This document shows positions 26,372 to 36,563 of a stretch of DNA of 64,000 nt, piece by piece (the stretch's first letter is position 1; each line of letters opens with the position of its first letter). The stretch comes from Nocardiopsis sp. TSRI0078 (GTDB taxonomy: Bacteria; Actinomycetota; Actinomycetes; Streptosporangiales; Streptosporangiaceae): the NCBI RefSeq assembly GCF_001905145.1, contig NZ_LWLB01000035.1:248001-312000 (forward strand). Reading direction: 5' to 3'. Position numbers and translations under genes: made by a program. A model generated the notes under the pieces. That model saw only the letters and a program-made list of their open reading frames with translations. It made no database searches and was not told the origin of the DNA.

Positions 26372-27487
26372 CTAGCGGCCCCCTTCCGCGCCGACGCCCT
26401 CGAAGGAGGCCAGGTACTCGGCGAACTCGGACCGCTGCTGGTCGATGTGGACGTTGGGCTCGGCGTACACCTCGTGGAAGATGTCGAGGGGCTCGGGGTC
26501 GGGCAGGGCACGGCACTCGGCGCGCACCTGCTCGCCCAGCTTGTCGGCCTCGGCGTCGACGGATGCGAGGAACTCCTCGTCCGCCAGGCCGCTCCGCTCC
26601 AGGTAGCGGCGGACCCGCAGGATCGGGTCCTTGGCCTTCCACTCGTCCAGCTCGGCCGACTCGCGGTAGCGGGTGGGGTCGTCGTTGGTGGTGTGGGCGC
26701 CCATCCGGTAGGTGAACGCCTCGATGAGCGTGGGGCCGTTGCCCTCGCGTGCGTTGTCGAGGGCGGCCCGGGTGACGGCGAGGCAGGCCAGGACGTCGTT
26801 GCCGTCCACGAGCAGGCCGGGGAAGCCGAACCCGTCGGCGCGCCGGTGGATGGGCACGCGGGCCTGGCGCTCCAGCGGCTCGGAGATGGCCCACTGGTTG
26901 TTCTGGCAGAAGAAGACCACGGGGGCGTTGTTGACCGAGGCGAAGTTGAACGCCTCGTTGGTGTCGCCCTGGCTGGTGGCCCCGTCGCCGAAGTAGGAGA
27001 TGACGGCCGTGCCGTCCTCGCCGACGGCGCCGTCGCGCTGGACGCCCATGGCGTAGCCGGTGGCGTGCAGCGTCTGGCTGCCGATCACGATCGTGTACAG
27101 GTGGAAGCCCCGCTCGTGGGGGTCCCAGCCGCCGTTGGTGACGCCGCGGAACATGCCGAGCAGTTCCTTGGGCGCGATGCCCCGGCACCAGGCGACGCCG
27201 TGCTCACGGTAGGAGGGGAACGCCATGTCGTTGTCGCGCAGCGCGCGGCCGGAACCGATCTGGGCGGCCTCCTGGCCGAGCAGCGAGGCCCACAGGCCCA
27301 GTTCGCCCTGGCGCTGGAGGGAGACGGCCTCGCTGTCGACGCGGCGCACCAGGACCAGGTCACGGTAGAGGGCGCGGATCTCCTCCGCGCTGATGTCCAG
27401 GGGGTAGTCGGGATGCCCCGTCAACTCCCCTTCGGGTGTCAGGAGCTGAATGAGCTCCGGTTTTTCGTGCGCGGTGGTGTCCGACAC
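26372..27487 (-). CDS. 2-oxoacid dehydrogenase E1 component, alpha subunit
   Basis: 371 residues from GTG 27487, chosen because GAGGAG lies 4 bases upstream. A start 60 bases earlier lacks a site. It has the thiamine-diphosphate motif GDGATSQGDTNEAFNF (from residue 167) ending in NNQWAIS, and the E1alpha region GSGRALRDNDMAFPSYREHG. First gene of the E1alpha-E1beta-E2 operon. The ~490-base region upstream contains possible control sequences. Typical length is about 370-400, so the protein looks complete. Confidence 0.92.
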   Translation of the reverse strand: MSDTTAHEKPELIQLLTPEGELTGHPDYPLDISAEEIRALYRDLVLVRRVDSEAVSLQRQGELGLWASLLGQEAAQIGSGRALRDNDMAFPSYREHGVAWCRGIAPKELLGMFRGVTNGGWDPHERGFHLYTIVIGSQTLHATGYAMGVQRDGAVGEDGTAVISYFGDGATSQGDTNEAFNFASVNNAPVVFFCQNNQWAISEPLERQARVPIHRRADGFGFPGLLVDGNDVLACLAVTRAALDNAREGNGPTLIEAFTYRMGAHTTNDDPTRYRESAELDEWKAKDPILRVRRYLERSGLADEEFLASVDAEADKLGEQVRAECRALPDPEPLDIFHEVYAEPNVHIDQQRSEFAEYLASFEGVGAEGGR

Positions 27488-27980
27488 GTCGCTCCTCGGG
27501 TTCTCGGGGCCGAATTCGCGTGGGTGAACGCTGATCGACCGGATCACGGTCCGCCCTCACCCGGGGTGGTGGATGAGGGTGGACAGCCCTCCCCATATCG
27601 TGACAGACCTCACCATGGAGAGCGCAAGCCCTCAGCGCCACCTTTTCACCTGCGCGCCCCATGATCCTCGACCGTTCCGCAACGCGGTTACCAGGGCTTC
27701 CTAGCATCGGCGGGGTTGTTTCGACAACGTTGTGGACACCATGCGGCGCCGGGCGCACGGAGCGCACGACGCGGACGGCCCTCCGCTCGCGAAGGGCCGT
27801 CCGGGCATGTCGGAAGTGCTGTTGTGGTCGTGGAGAAACGGGAATCGGGCCTCGACAGGCGGACTCCCGCCGGACTGTGCGGGGAGAGGCGAGACGGGGA
27901 CGCGGCGAAGGGCACCGCGAACAAGGGGAACTGCGGGAGCCCTTCGGGGCGGGACCGCCCGCCCTGGCCGGCGGAGAGGG
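27488..27980. other. Region between sigR-like gene and E1alpha, with an inverted repeat near a possible promoter
   Basis: No gene is supported across 493 bases; in particular there is no RsrA-type zinc anti-sigma frame. On the plus strand GTTGTTTCGACAAC (27715-27728) is an inverted repeat overlapping the palindrome ACAACGTTGT (27724-27733). Read on the minus strand, TTGTCG within it could be a -35 element with TAGGAA about 18 bases on. This would place an operator over a promoter for the dehydrogenase operon. The remainder is featureless. Confidence 0.35.
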
Positions 27981-28607
27981 CTACTGGGCGGCGGAGACGC
28001 GCACCCCGTGGTCGCGCGCGTAGTCGGCGAGCATCTCGCGGAGCTGGCGGCGGGCGCGGTGCAGGCGGGACATCACCGTCCCCAGCGGGGTCCCCATGCG
28101 CTCGGCCACCTCCTTGTAGGCGTAGCCCTCGATGTCGACGAGGTAGATGACCTCCTGGAACTCCTCGGGCAGCCGGGCGAGCGCCTGCTTGATGTCGGAG
28201 TCGGGCAGGTGGTCCAGGACCTCGTTCTCCGCCGACCGCATACCGGACGAGGTGTGCGCCTCGGCGGCGGCGAGCTGCCAGTCCTTGATCTCGTCGGTGG
28301 TCTCCTGGCGCGGTTCGCGCTGCTTCTTGCGGTAGGTGTTGATGAAGGTGTTGGTCAAAATTCGGTAAAGCCAGGCCCGGAGGTTGGTGCCGGCACGGAA
28401 CTGGTGGAAATTCGCGAAGGCCTTGGCGAAGGTCTCCTGCACCAGATCCTCGGCGTCGGCGGGATTGCGGGTCATCCGCAGAGCCGTGGGATAGAGCTGG
28501 TCGGCGAACGGCGTCACCGCGGTGGCGAAGTCCAGAGTCTGCTCTGCCCGCTCTTCACCGCGGGTATCACCAGTCGTGGAGGCCTGGTCCATTTCGATAG
28601 TCGTCAA
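27981..28607 (-). CDS. SigR-like ECF RNA polymerase sigma factor
   Basis: 208 residues from TTG 28607, preceded by GAGGGGGAATC. An ATG five codons later is the alternative. Sigma region 2 is DQLYPTALRMTRNPADAEDL with the core-binding and -10 helix FHQFRAGTNLRAWLYRILTN. Region 4 has EEFQEVIYLVDIEGYAYKEV and the helix-turn-helix GTPLGTVMSRLHRARRQL. These resemble the SigR/SigH thiol-stress group (ECF12). In most relatives the redox anti-sigma rsrA follows directly. Here the next 490 bases have none, so its control must lie elsewhere or differ. The long N-terminal Glu/Thr-rich lead is also unusual. Confidence 0.88.
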   Translation of the reverse strand: MTTIEMDQASTTGDTRGEERAEQTLDFATAVTPFADQLYPTALRMTRNPADAEDLVQETFAKAFANFHQFRAGTNLRAWLYRILTNTFINTYRKKQREPRQETTDEIKDWQLAAAEAHTSSGMRSAENEVLDHLPDSDIKQALARLPEEFQEVIYLVDIEGYAYKEVAERMGTPLGTVMSRLHRARRQLREMLADYARDHGVRVSAAQ

Positions 28608-28882
28608 GATTCCCCCTCAGGACGACCGGACGATCACTTCCACCTTGTTAGACGCCACCGCGCACTTCCAATGATGACATCAATCCACGTGATACGGGTC
28701 ACGGGACCCCCGTGTCGGTCGCCGGTACTGGTCAGTGTGCGGTAAAGACGCGGCGCGCCTCCTGGTCAGGACGCATACCCACTCTCACGTACCGTACGCT
28801 TGCGTCGCCCCCTCCGGTCCGACGGGGGGCGGCCCGCCCGCCGCAGGCACGTGCGGCACACCGTTTCCTTGTGGAGGACCCC

Positions 28883-29128
28883 GTGGCCCGCGTCGTTGTT
28901 GACGTCATGCTCAAGCCCGAGATCCTGGACCCCCAGGGCCAAGCCATCGCCGGGGCCTGTTCACGTCTGGGCTTCGAGGGGATCGAACAGATCCGCCAGG
29001 GCAAGCGCTTCGAGGTCGAGGTCGAGGGGCAGGTGGACGAGGCCAGGCTCGCCGACGTCCGCCGCCTGGCCGAGACCCTGCTCGCCAACACCGTCATCGA
29101 GGACTACGAGGTCCGTGTGGAGGAGTAG
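28883..29128 (+). CDS. purS: Phosphoribosylformylglycinamidine synthase subunit PurS
   Basis: 81 residues from GTG 28883 with TGGAGGACCCC in front. The sequence fits the family closely: VVVDVMLKPEILDPQGQAI, LGFEGIEQIRQGKRFEVEV and a C-terminus IEDYEVRVEE. PurS is the small dimerising subunit that bridges PurQ and PurL in the fourth step of purine synthesis. purQ normally follows within a few bases. Here it is 1.26 kb away, with a hairpin and an RsbW-like gene between them. Confidence 0.95.
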   Translation: MARVVVDVMLKPEILDPQGQAIAGACSRLGFEGIEQIRQGKRFEVEVEGQVDEARLADVRRLAETLLANTVIEDYEVRVEE

Positions 29129-29484
29129 GCGCCGCCCCCTCCGGCCCCGGGGCCACCGTCCGGCATCCCTCTCCCTCCTCTCTCCGCCGCGGATTCGCGA
29201 GGACGGAAACCTTCCGGAAAACCGGGAAACCCGGCGGAATCCGCCGAACACCCCACATGAGAAGCGTCACACCGAACACCGGTTCCGCGGTGACGGTCGC
29301 GTCGCCTCGGGGCGGACGGGAAAAACGTGAATTCGTTTGCATGGTGTCCGACGTGCCGGAAGTGCCGGGAAAATGCAGCCGTGTCCCCCAGGGGCACGGC
29401 TGTTCGTTTTACTGCATCCGCCTCCGGGGAAGGTTCTCTCACAAGCCGGGCCGAACACGACAACGGAGCACGAGAGGTGTACGA
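29129..29484. other. Intergenic region after purS with a terminator and leader
   Basis: No gene is supported. The region contains the hairpin at 29377-29401 with a T-rich tail, then about 75 bases to the RsbW-like start, which has GAGAGGTG upstream. An in-frame upstream extension of that gene exists but crosses the hairpin and has no ribosome site. Confidence 0.5.
29377..29401 (+). terminator. Rho-independent-type terminator between purS and the RsbW-like gene
   Basis: AGCCGTG (29377-29383) pairs with CACGGCT (29395-29401). CCCC and GGGG extend the stem after a single bulged T. The stem is followed by TTCGTTTT, unusually T-rich for this genome. It should separate purS transcription from the genes downstream. 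Confidence 0.75.
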
Positions 29485-29964
29485 ATGGACGCCGTTTTCT
29501 CGATCTCCCTCCCAAGACAGGCGTACACGGTCTCCGTCGCACGCGACGTCCTCGGCACCCTCCTCGTTCGAGGGGGAGTGTGCCGGGACTGCGTCGACGA
29601 CATCCTCCTGGCCGTATCCGAGGCCTGTAGCAACGCGGTGGACCACGGTGGTCCCGCCCGCGACTACATGGTCGAGGCCGACATGGGAGGACGATGGTGT
29701 GAACTGCGGATATCCCATACGGGAAGGGCGCCCGATCCCGAGGCGCTGACCGAGCGGTTCACCACCGACCACATGCCCCTCCCGGAACTGGACGCAGAAT
29801 CGGGCAGGGGCATTCTGCTGATGCGCTACCTCATGGACGAGGTCGACTTCGAGGAGGAACCGCGCACGACGGTCCTCCTGCGCAAGCAGCTCACCGTGTG
29901 CGACGAACCGCCGCCGGAGAAGGGGCCGGGGCGGGTGCCGACCCAGCGCTACGCCCTTCTCTGA
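29485..29964 (+). CDS. RsbW-like ATP-binding protein (anti-sigma/serine kinase family)
   Basis: 159 residues from ATG 29485. It is a HATPase_c fold of the small RsbW/SpoIIAB type. The N box is ILLAVSEACSNAVDHGG and the G2 box ESGRGILLMRYLMDEVDFE. The G1 box, normally DxGxG, reads SHTGRAPDP, so ATP contacts there may be altered. Many actinomycetes carry dozens of such orphan regulators that bind sigma factors or anti-anti-sigma proteins. None is encoded beside it. It is inserted between purS and purQ, which are usually adjacent, with a terminator before it. Confidence 0.85.
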   Translation: MDAVFSISLPRQAYTVSVARDVLGTLLVRGGVCRDCVDDILLAVSEACSNAVDHGGPARDYMVEADMGGRWCELRISHTGRAPDPEALTERFTTDHMPLPELDAESGRGILLMRYLMDEVDFEEEPRTTVLLRKQLTVCDEPPPEKGPGRVPTQRYALL

Positions 29965-30389
29965 ACCGACCGCCTCCGCGAGCCGTCCACGCGGAGAGCG
30001 GCCGTCCCATGCGACGCCCCTCCACCCACCGGAAACGGCGTCCCTCCATCCGCCGGAACACCCGGTGACGGAAACCACAGGCCCCGGCCACCCCTCGGCG
30101 CCCCCTTCCCCGAGGCGCACCGCGGCACCCTCCGAACCGAGCGGAACGCCCCGCACTCCCTGTCAGATCGCACACGTACACGGGTGCGCGACGGACCCCG
30201 CGTTGGGATGATCCTCCCAATCCGCGGCCTCCGCGAGGGTCCGCCGTCGTACCGGAGCACAGGTGAGCGGGTACGCTGCGAAGTGCGGACGCGCCGTCCC
30301 CAGCGACGGGGCCAGGCACCGGCATCTCCTCGCCGAACGCTCCCCGCGCCCGCGGGGATGGATCCGACCCAACCTCTCGGAGTGTGCTC
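29965..30389. other. Intergenic region upstream of purQ
   Basis: No gene is supported across 425 bases. It contains an inverted repeat TTGGGATGATCCTCCCAA (30203-30220, 6-bp arms) and a run of possible -10 sequences near GGGTACGCT. purQ therefore probably has its own promoter here instead of being read from purS. Confidence 0.35.
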
Positions 30390-31085
30390 ATGACAGCCCG
30401 TGTGGGCGTCGTCACCTTCCCCGGCTCCCTCGACGACAAGGACGCCGCGCGCGCGGTCGCGCTGGCGGGCGCCGAACCCGTCTCCCTCTGGCACGCGGAC
30501 GCCGACCTCAGGGGTGTGGACGCCGTGGTCCTGCCCGGCGGCTTCTCCTACGGCGACTACCTGCGCTGCGGGGCCATCGCCCGGTTCGCCCCGCTCATGT
30601 CGGAGCTGGTCCCGGCCGCCCGGTCGGGCGCGCTGCCGGTCCTCGGCATCTGCAACGGCTTCCAGATCCTGTGCGAGAGCCACCTGCTCCCCGGAGCCCT
30701 GACCCGCAACTCCTCGCTGCGGTTCCTCAACCGCGACCAGGTACTGCGCGTGGAGAACGCCGGCACCGCGTGGACCAACTCCTACACCGAGGGCCAGGAG
30801 GTCCTGGTGGTACTCAAGAGCGGCGAGGGCAGCTACGTCGCCGACGAGCACACCCTGGACGAGCTGGAGTCCGCCGGCCGGGTCGTGGTCCGCTACGTCG
30901 GCGGCAACCCGAACGGCTCCCGCCGCGGCATCGCCGGGATCACCAACGAGCACGGGAACGTCGTCGGCCTCATGCCGCACCCCGAGCACGCCGTGGAGGC
31001 GCTCACCGGCCCCTCCACCGAGGGCCTCGGGTTCTTCACCTCGATCCTCACCCACCTGGCCGCCGGTTCGCCGGTGAACGCCTGA
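30390..31085 (+). CDS. purQ: Phosphoribosylformylglycinamidine synthase, glutaminase subunit PurQ
   Basis: 231 residues from ATG 30390. A GTG six bases earlier is too close to the GGAG ribosome site. It is a class I glutamine amidotransferase with nucleophile Cys88 in GICNG and the His-Glu pair in MPHPEHAVE. It releases ammonia from glutamine for PurL. The start PGSLDDKDAARAV and GGFSYGDYLRCGA are typical of PurQ. It is followed after 31 bases by an unknown membrane-anchored gene, then purL. Confidence 0.96.
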   Translation: MTARVGVVTFPGSLDDKDAARAVALAGAEPVSLWHADADLRGVDAVVLPGGFSYGDYLRCGAIARFAPLMSELVPAARSGALPVLGICNGFQILCESHLLPGALTRNSSLRFLNRDQVLRVENAGTAWTNSYTEGQEVLVVLKSGEGSYVADEHTLDELESAGRVVVRYVGGNPNGSRRGIAGITNEHGNVVGLMPHPEHAVEALTGPSTEGLGFFTSILTHLAAGSPVNA

Positions 31086-31116
31086 CCCGTACACCGAACA
31101 GGGGGTTTGGCCGTTG

Positions 31117-31644
31117 ATGGCGTTGCTGCGTTCCAGGAAGACGATGTTCGTCCTCGCCGGACTCGTCGTCGTGGGCCTGGTGGTGTCCGCCGCCGTGGGC
31201 CTCTTCAACGCCATCGGGACCGCGCCCGTCGCCACGCCGCCGCAGGGCCAGGGCCCGCAGGACGGGGGCCAGGGTCCGCAGGACGGGGGCGCGGCCCCGG
31301 AGGCGCCGCCGGACACGGACGTGCTCGGCCAGGCCCCGTCCGGGCTGGCCTACGTCTCCGACCCGGAGGGCGACGTGTACTGCGAGCAGGGCGAGTGCGT
31401 CCGGCTGGTGATGGTCATGACCGAGGGCGGGGAACTGCCCGAGGACTCCCGCGAGACCGTCGAGACCGTGGTCTCCCACCTCACCGAGCGGGGCTGGGAG
31501 GAACAGCAGCCCCAGGGAGCGCGCGCGGACCAGGTCTTCCTCAGCGACGGCGAGCACATGCTGGCCGACACCTCCGCCCACGACGACCCCGAGTCCCCCG
31601 CGGTGCTGATGCTCGGTGACGCGGGCGAGGCCGCCACCCCCTGA
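31117..31644 (+). CDS. Membrane-anchored protein of unknown function between purQ and purL
   Basis: 175 residues from ATG 31117. TTG 31114 is directly in front and equally possible. Residues 10-31 form one membrane helix (FVLAGLVVVGLVVSAAVGLF). A Pro/Gln/Gly linker with repeated QGPQDGG leads to a small mixed domain containing two cysteines (YCEQGECVRL) and GWEEQQPQGARADQVFL. The topology suggests an extracytoplasmic domain on an N-terminal anchor. I do not recognise the family. It is unrelated to purine synthesis by content, yet it is placed tightly between two purine genes (31 and 70 bases). Confidence 0.7.
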   Translation: MALLRSRKTMFVLAGLVVVGLVVSAAVGLFNAIGTAPVATPPQGQGPQDGGQGPQDGGAAPEAPPDTDVLGQAPSGLAYVSDPEGDVYCEQGECVRLVMVMTEGGELPEDSRETVETVVSHLTERGWEEQQPQGARADQVFLSDGEHMLADTSAHDDPESPAVLMLGDAGEAATP

Positions 31645-31714
31645 CCACGATTCCGCGCCGGCCGGCGGACGCCGCGGCTCGGCCCACACCCGCACATCCC
31701 GAACGGAACCACGC

Positions 31715-34009
<2,295 letters not shown>

Positions 34010-34024
34010 GCGTACGGAGGACGT

Positions 34025-34054
34025 GCGGGGGCGCCCTGTCCGGGGCGCCCCCGC
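34025..34054 (+). terminator. GC hairpin just downstream of purL
   Basis: GCGGGGGCGCCC (34025-34036) and GGGCGCCCCCGC (34043-34054) pair perfectly around TGTCCG, 15 bases after the purL stop. Confidence 0.75.
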
Positions 34055-34062
34055 CGCCTTTC

Positions 34063-34109
34063 CCGGTGGCCGCTCCCCCTCCCGCTCGGGGAGAGGGAGC
34101 GGCCACCGG
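34063..34109. terminator. Second long hairpin downstream of purL
   Basis: CCGGTGGCCGCTCCC (34063-34077) pairs perfectly over 15 bases with GGGAGCGGCCACCGG (34095-34109). The loop itself contains further pairing. With the preceding hairpin it makes a tandem terminator. Confidence 0.65.
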
Positions 34110-34241
34110 CAGACCGGCCGCCTCCGCCAGCCGCTTGTCATAGGTCACGAAGGCGGTCAGCGCGGCTCCTGGTTCGTCTCCTCCCGATGGGTAGGAGTCG
34201 GGGAGGACAACGGTGGGACCGGTGTGAGAGGAGCTGAGGTC

Positions 34242-34481
34242 ATGCGACGGGGCAGGTTGAAGGGTCCCCTGGGCAGCCACGAGCGTCCGGCGAGCGCCCT
34301 GGGGTTCCGCATGGTGCTGGCCGTGTTCGGCGCCCTGGTACTGCTGGTGGCCGCGGTCCTGGCCTACCTGTGGACCGACCAGGTGTGGCTGGTCGTCCTG
34401 TTCGGCGCGGGGTTCGTCGCCGCCTGCGTGAACGTGTACTGGGTGGGGCGGCGCCGCAGGTACGAGCGTCCGTCCGCCTGA
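34242..34481 (+). CDS. Small two-span membrane protein (DUF6343-like)
   Basis: 79 residues from ATG 34242, with GAGAGGAGCTGAGG upstream. A basic start (MRRGRLKGPLGSHERPASAL) precedes two membrane helices (MVLAVFGALVLLVAAVLAYL and VWLVVLFGAGFVAACVNVYW) and a basic tail. Pattern and size recall the actinobacterial DUF6343 group, a tentative match. Function is unknown. It is convergent with the phosphatase-fold gene, with only 3 bases between stops. Confidence 0.65.
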   Translation: MRRGRLKGPLGSHERPASALGFRMVLAVFGALVLLVAAVLAYLWTDQVWLVVLFGAGFVAACVNVYWVGRRRRYERPSA

Positions 34482-34484
34482 CGG

Positions 34485-36401
34485 TCAGTCCGCGGGGGTC
34501 AGCGTGACGGCCACCGGCCGGTGGTCGGAGTGGGGCACGTCCGGGTTCGCGGGGTCGCTCGGCACCAGGTCCGCCGAGTGCAGGACGTGGTCGATCTGCT
34601 GGTCCGAACCCGCCTGCCCGGGCAGGGTGGGGAAGGGCCGCACCCCGCCGAACGCGTCGCGCATCCCGTGCTCGGTGAGGATGCTCCAGGCGGGATCGTC
34701 CGGCTCGATGTTGAGGTCCCCGGCCACGACGACGGGGCCGCCGCGCTCCCGGGCGCCGCGGGCGACCTCCGCGACGTCGCGCAACTGCCGCCGCGAGGTC
34801 TCCTCTCCGAAACCGTAGTCCGCGGGCTGCACGTGGGTGGACACCACGGTGACCTCGGTGCCGTTCCAGTCCACGGTCACCTCCAGCGCCTGTGCCCCGG
34901 TGGGGCCGCTCGGGGTGAGCGGGTGCCGCTCCTGTCGGGTGACCGGCAGGGCGGTGAGCACGGCGTCTCCCCACAGCGGCCCGTCGGCGGGTCCCCAGTA
35001 GGCGTTCATGCCGAGTCCGCGCGCGAGGCCCGCCAGCCCGTCGTGCCCGCCGTTGAGCAGCCAGCCGCGGTCCACCTCGCTGAGGACGACGGCGTCGGGG
35101 GCCAGGCCGCGCAGGGCCTCCGCCTGTTCCGGGACGGAGAACCGGCCGTCCATGCCAAAGCCCATCCGCACGTTGTAGGCGGCCACGCGCAGTCCGTCTC
35201 CGGGCCGGTCGGCGGCCGGCGCGGGCGGCTGGGACGGAGGGTACAGAGCCGTGGCGGCGAGGGTCAGGGCGCCCGCCCCGGCGGCCACGGCGAGTCCTCT
35301 CCGGCGGAGGCGGCCCCCTCGCTCCTCCCGTCCCCCTCCGGCCCTCTCGGCCTCCCGGGTGCGCGGGAGTACGGCGAACACCAGCGGGACCAGGGCCGCG
35401 AAGGGCACGTAGGCGTTGGGAACGTACAGGTCGTAGGCGGAGTAGAACGCGAACACCAGCACCACGAACAGCAGCAGCCCCGACGCGGCGGCCAGTCCCG
35501 TGAGCGCCGCCGACGCCCGCTCGGGCCTGGGGAGCACGGCCCAGCCCGCGCAGGCGGCCAGGGCGCACTGCCCGGCGACCAGCGCTGCCACGGACGGGAC
35601 TCCCGACGCGTCCGGAGGCGTGCCGCCGGGAAGCGCCAGCCACACCAGCGCGGCCAGGAGCACGGCCGGTGCCACCCACCGGCTCCTGCCCAGCAGGCGC
35701 GGGCGCAGAGCGAGGGCCACCGACAGCACAGAGCCCGTGGCGACGGCCGCGGCCCCCAGCGGCGACTCCGCCAGGGCCCGCCCCACCGCCGGGTTGGCGG
35801 TGTACAGGCCGGTGAGGAAGAGCAGCGGGCCCAGGACCAGCCAGGCCCGGGGCGGCACGGGCTGAGCCGGTTCCGTGTCCGCGCCCCGGACGCCGAACAG
35901 CAGGAGAAGGAGGAGAGCGGCCCCGGCGGCGACCGGCCCCCACGCCACAGGGGTCGGCCACCACACGAGGTCGGTCGTGCCGAGGAGGGTGTGCACGACC
36001 GCGGTGGCCGCGATCGCGGCCACCACCCCGACCACCACCTCCCGGCCGCGCAGGCGCCCGTCGGAGGTGGAGGCCATCGCGGTGCACACCAGCCACACTG
36101 CTCCCGCGCCCACCGTGGCGGCGGAGACGTACAGCTGGGGGCCGCCGCCGTCGGTGGCCTGGAGGGCCAGACGTCCCGCCGCCATCGCCGCGGCCGCGGC
36201 CGGCGCCGCGGGCCCGATCCGGCGGGCGAGCGGGACGAAGGGGAGGGGGAGCAGGAACCAGGCGAGCGCGAAGGCGCCCATCAGCGCGGGATCGGTCGAT
36301 CCGGCCCGGCCGAACAGGGTGATCAGCGAAGGCAGGAACACCCGGAGGGCGTCCAGGAACAGGACGGTCCCCACGGCGACGGCGAGTCGGTCCCGGCGCA
36401 T
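34485..36401 (-). CDS. Multi-span membrane protein with endonuclease/exonuclease/phosphatase domain
   Basis: 638 residues from ATG 36401, preceded by GCGGAGGGCC. The first ~360 residues hold about ten hydrophobic spans. The C-terminal ~260 residues are an EEP (DNase I-like) fold: VAAYNVRMGFGMDGRF at strand 1, VVLSEVDRGW with the metal-binding Glu, VVAGDLNIEPDDPAW with Asp-Asn, QQIDHVLHS and the final SDHRPVAVTL. The catalytic set appears complete. The active domain would sit next to the membrane. Relatives act on nucleic acids, phospholipids or phosphoinositides. An operator-like palindrome lies 22 bases upstream of the start codon. Confidence 0.85.
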   Translation of the reverse strand: MRRDRLAVAVGTVLFLDALRVFLPSLITLFGRAGSTDPALMGAFALAWFLLPLPFVPLARRIGPAAPAAAAAMAAGRLALQATDGGGPQLYVSAATVGAGAVWLVCTAMASTSDGRLRGREVVVGVVAAIAATAVVHTLLGTTDLVWWPTPVAWGPVAAGAALLLLLLFGVRGADTEPAQPVPPRAWLVLGPLLFLTGLYTANPAVGRALAESPLGAAAVATGSVLSVALALRPRLLGRSRWVAPAVLLAALVWLALPGGTPPDASGVPSVAALVAGQCALAACAGWAVLPRPERASAALTGLAAASGLLLFVVLVFAFYSAYDLYVPNAYVPFAALVPLVFAVLPRTREAERAGGGREERGGRLRRRGLAVAAGAGALTLAATALYPPSQPPAPAADRPGDGLRVAAYNVRMGFGMDGRFSVPEQAEALRGLAPDAVVLSEVDRGWLLNGGHDGLAGLARGLGMNAYWGPADGPLWGDAVLTALPVTRQERHPLTPSGPTGAQALEVTVDWNGTEVTVVSTHVQPADYGFGEETSRRQLRDVAEVARGARERGGPVVVAGDLNIEPDDPAWSILTEHGMRDAFGGVRPFPTLPGQAGSDQQIDHVLHSADLVPSDPANPDVPHSDHRPVAVTLTPAD

Positions 36402-36423
36402 GGCCCTCCGCTCCCTCGACGAA

Positions 36424-36440
36424 CATGAGAAATTCTCATG
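36424..36440. promoter_or_regulatory. Perfect 17-bp operator-like palindrome
   Basis: CATGAGAAATTCTCATG has 8-bp perfect arms around a single A. It is AT-rich in a very GC-rich region, located 23-39 bases before the ATG of the membrane EEP-domain gene. This is the size and position of a repressor site, though the regulator is unknown. Confidence 0.65.
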
Positions 36441-36563
36441 TCCCGCGCCCGGCGTGGCAAGGGGTGCGGGCGCCACCGGCCGGCGGCCCGGCTCCGACAC
36501 GCCGCCGGGCCGGGAGGACGCGCCTCCCGGCCCGGCGGACACAAGCGGGCGGACAACAGCGGC

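Noticed and set aside
28608..28680. SigR autoregulatory promoter (GGAAT, 18 bases, GTT)
   Set aside because: GGAAG is present on the minus strand but no GTT stands at the right distance.
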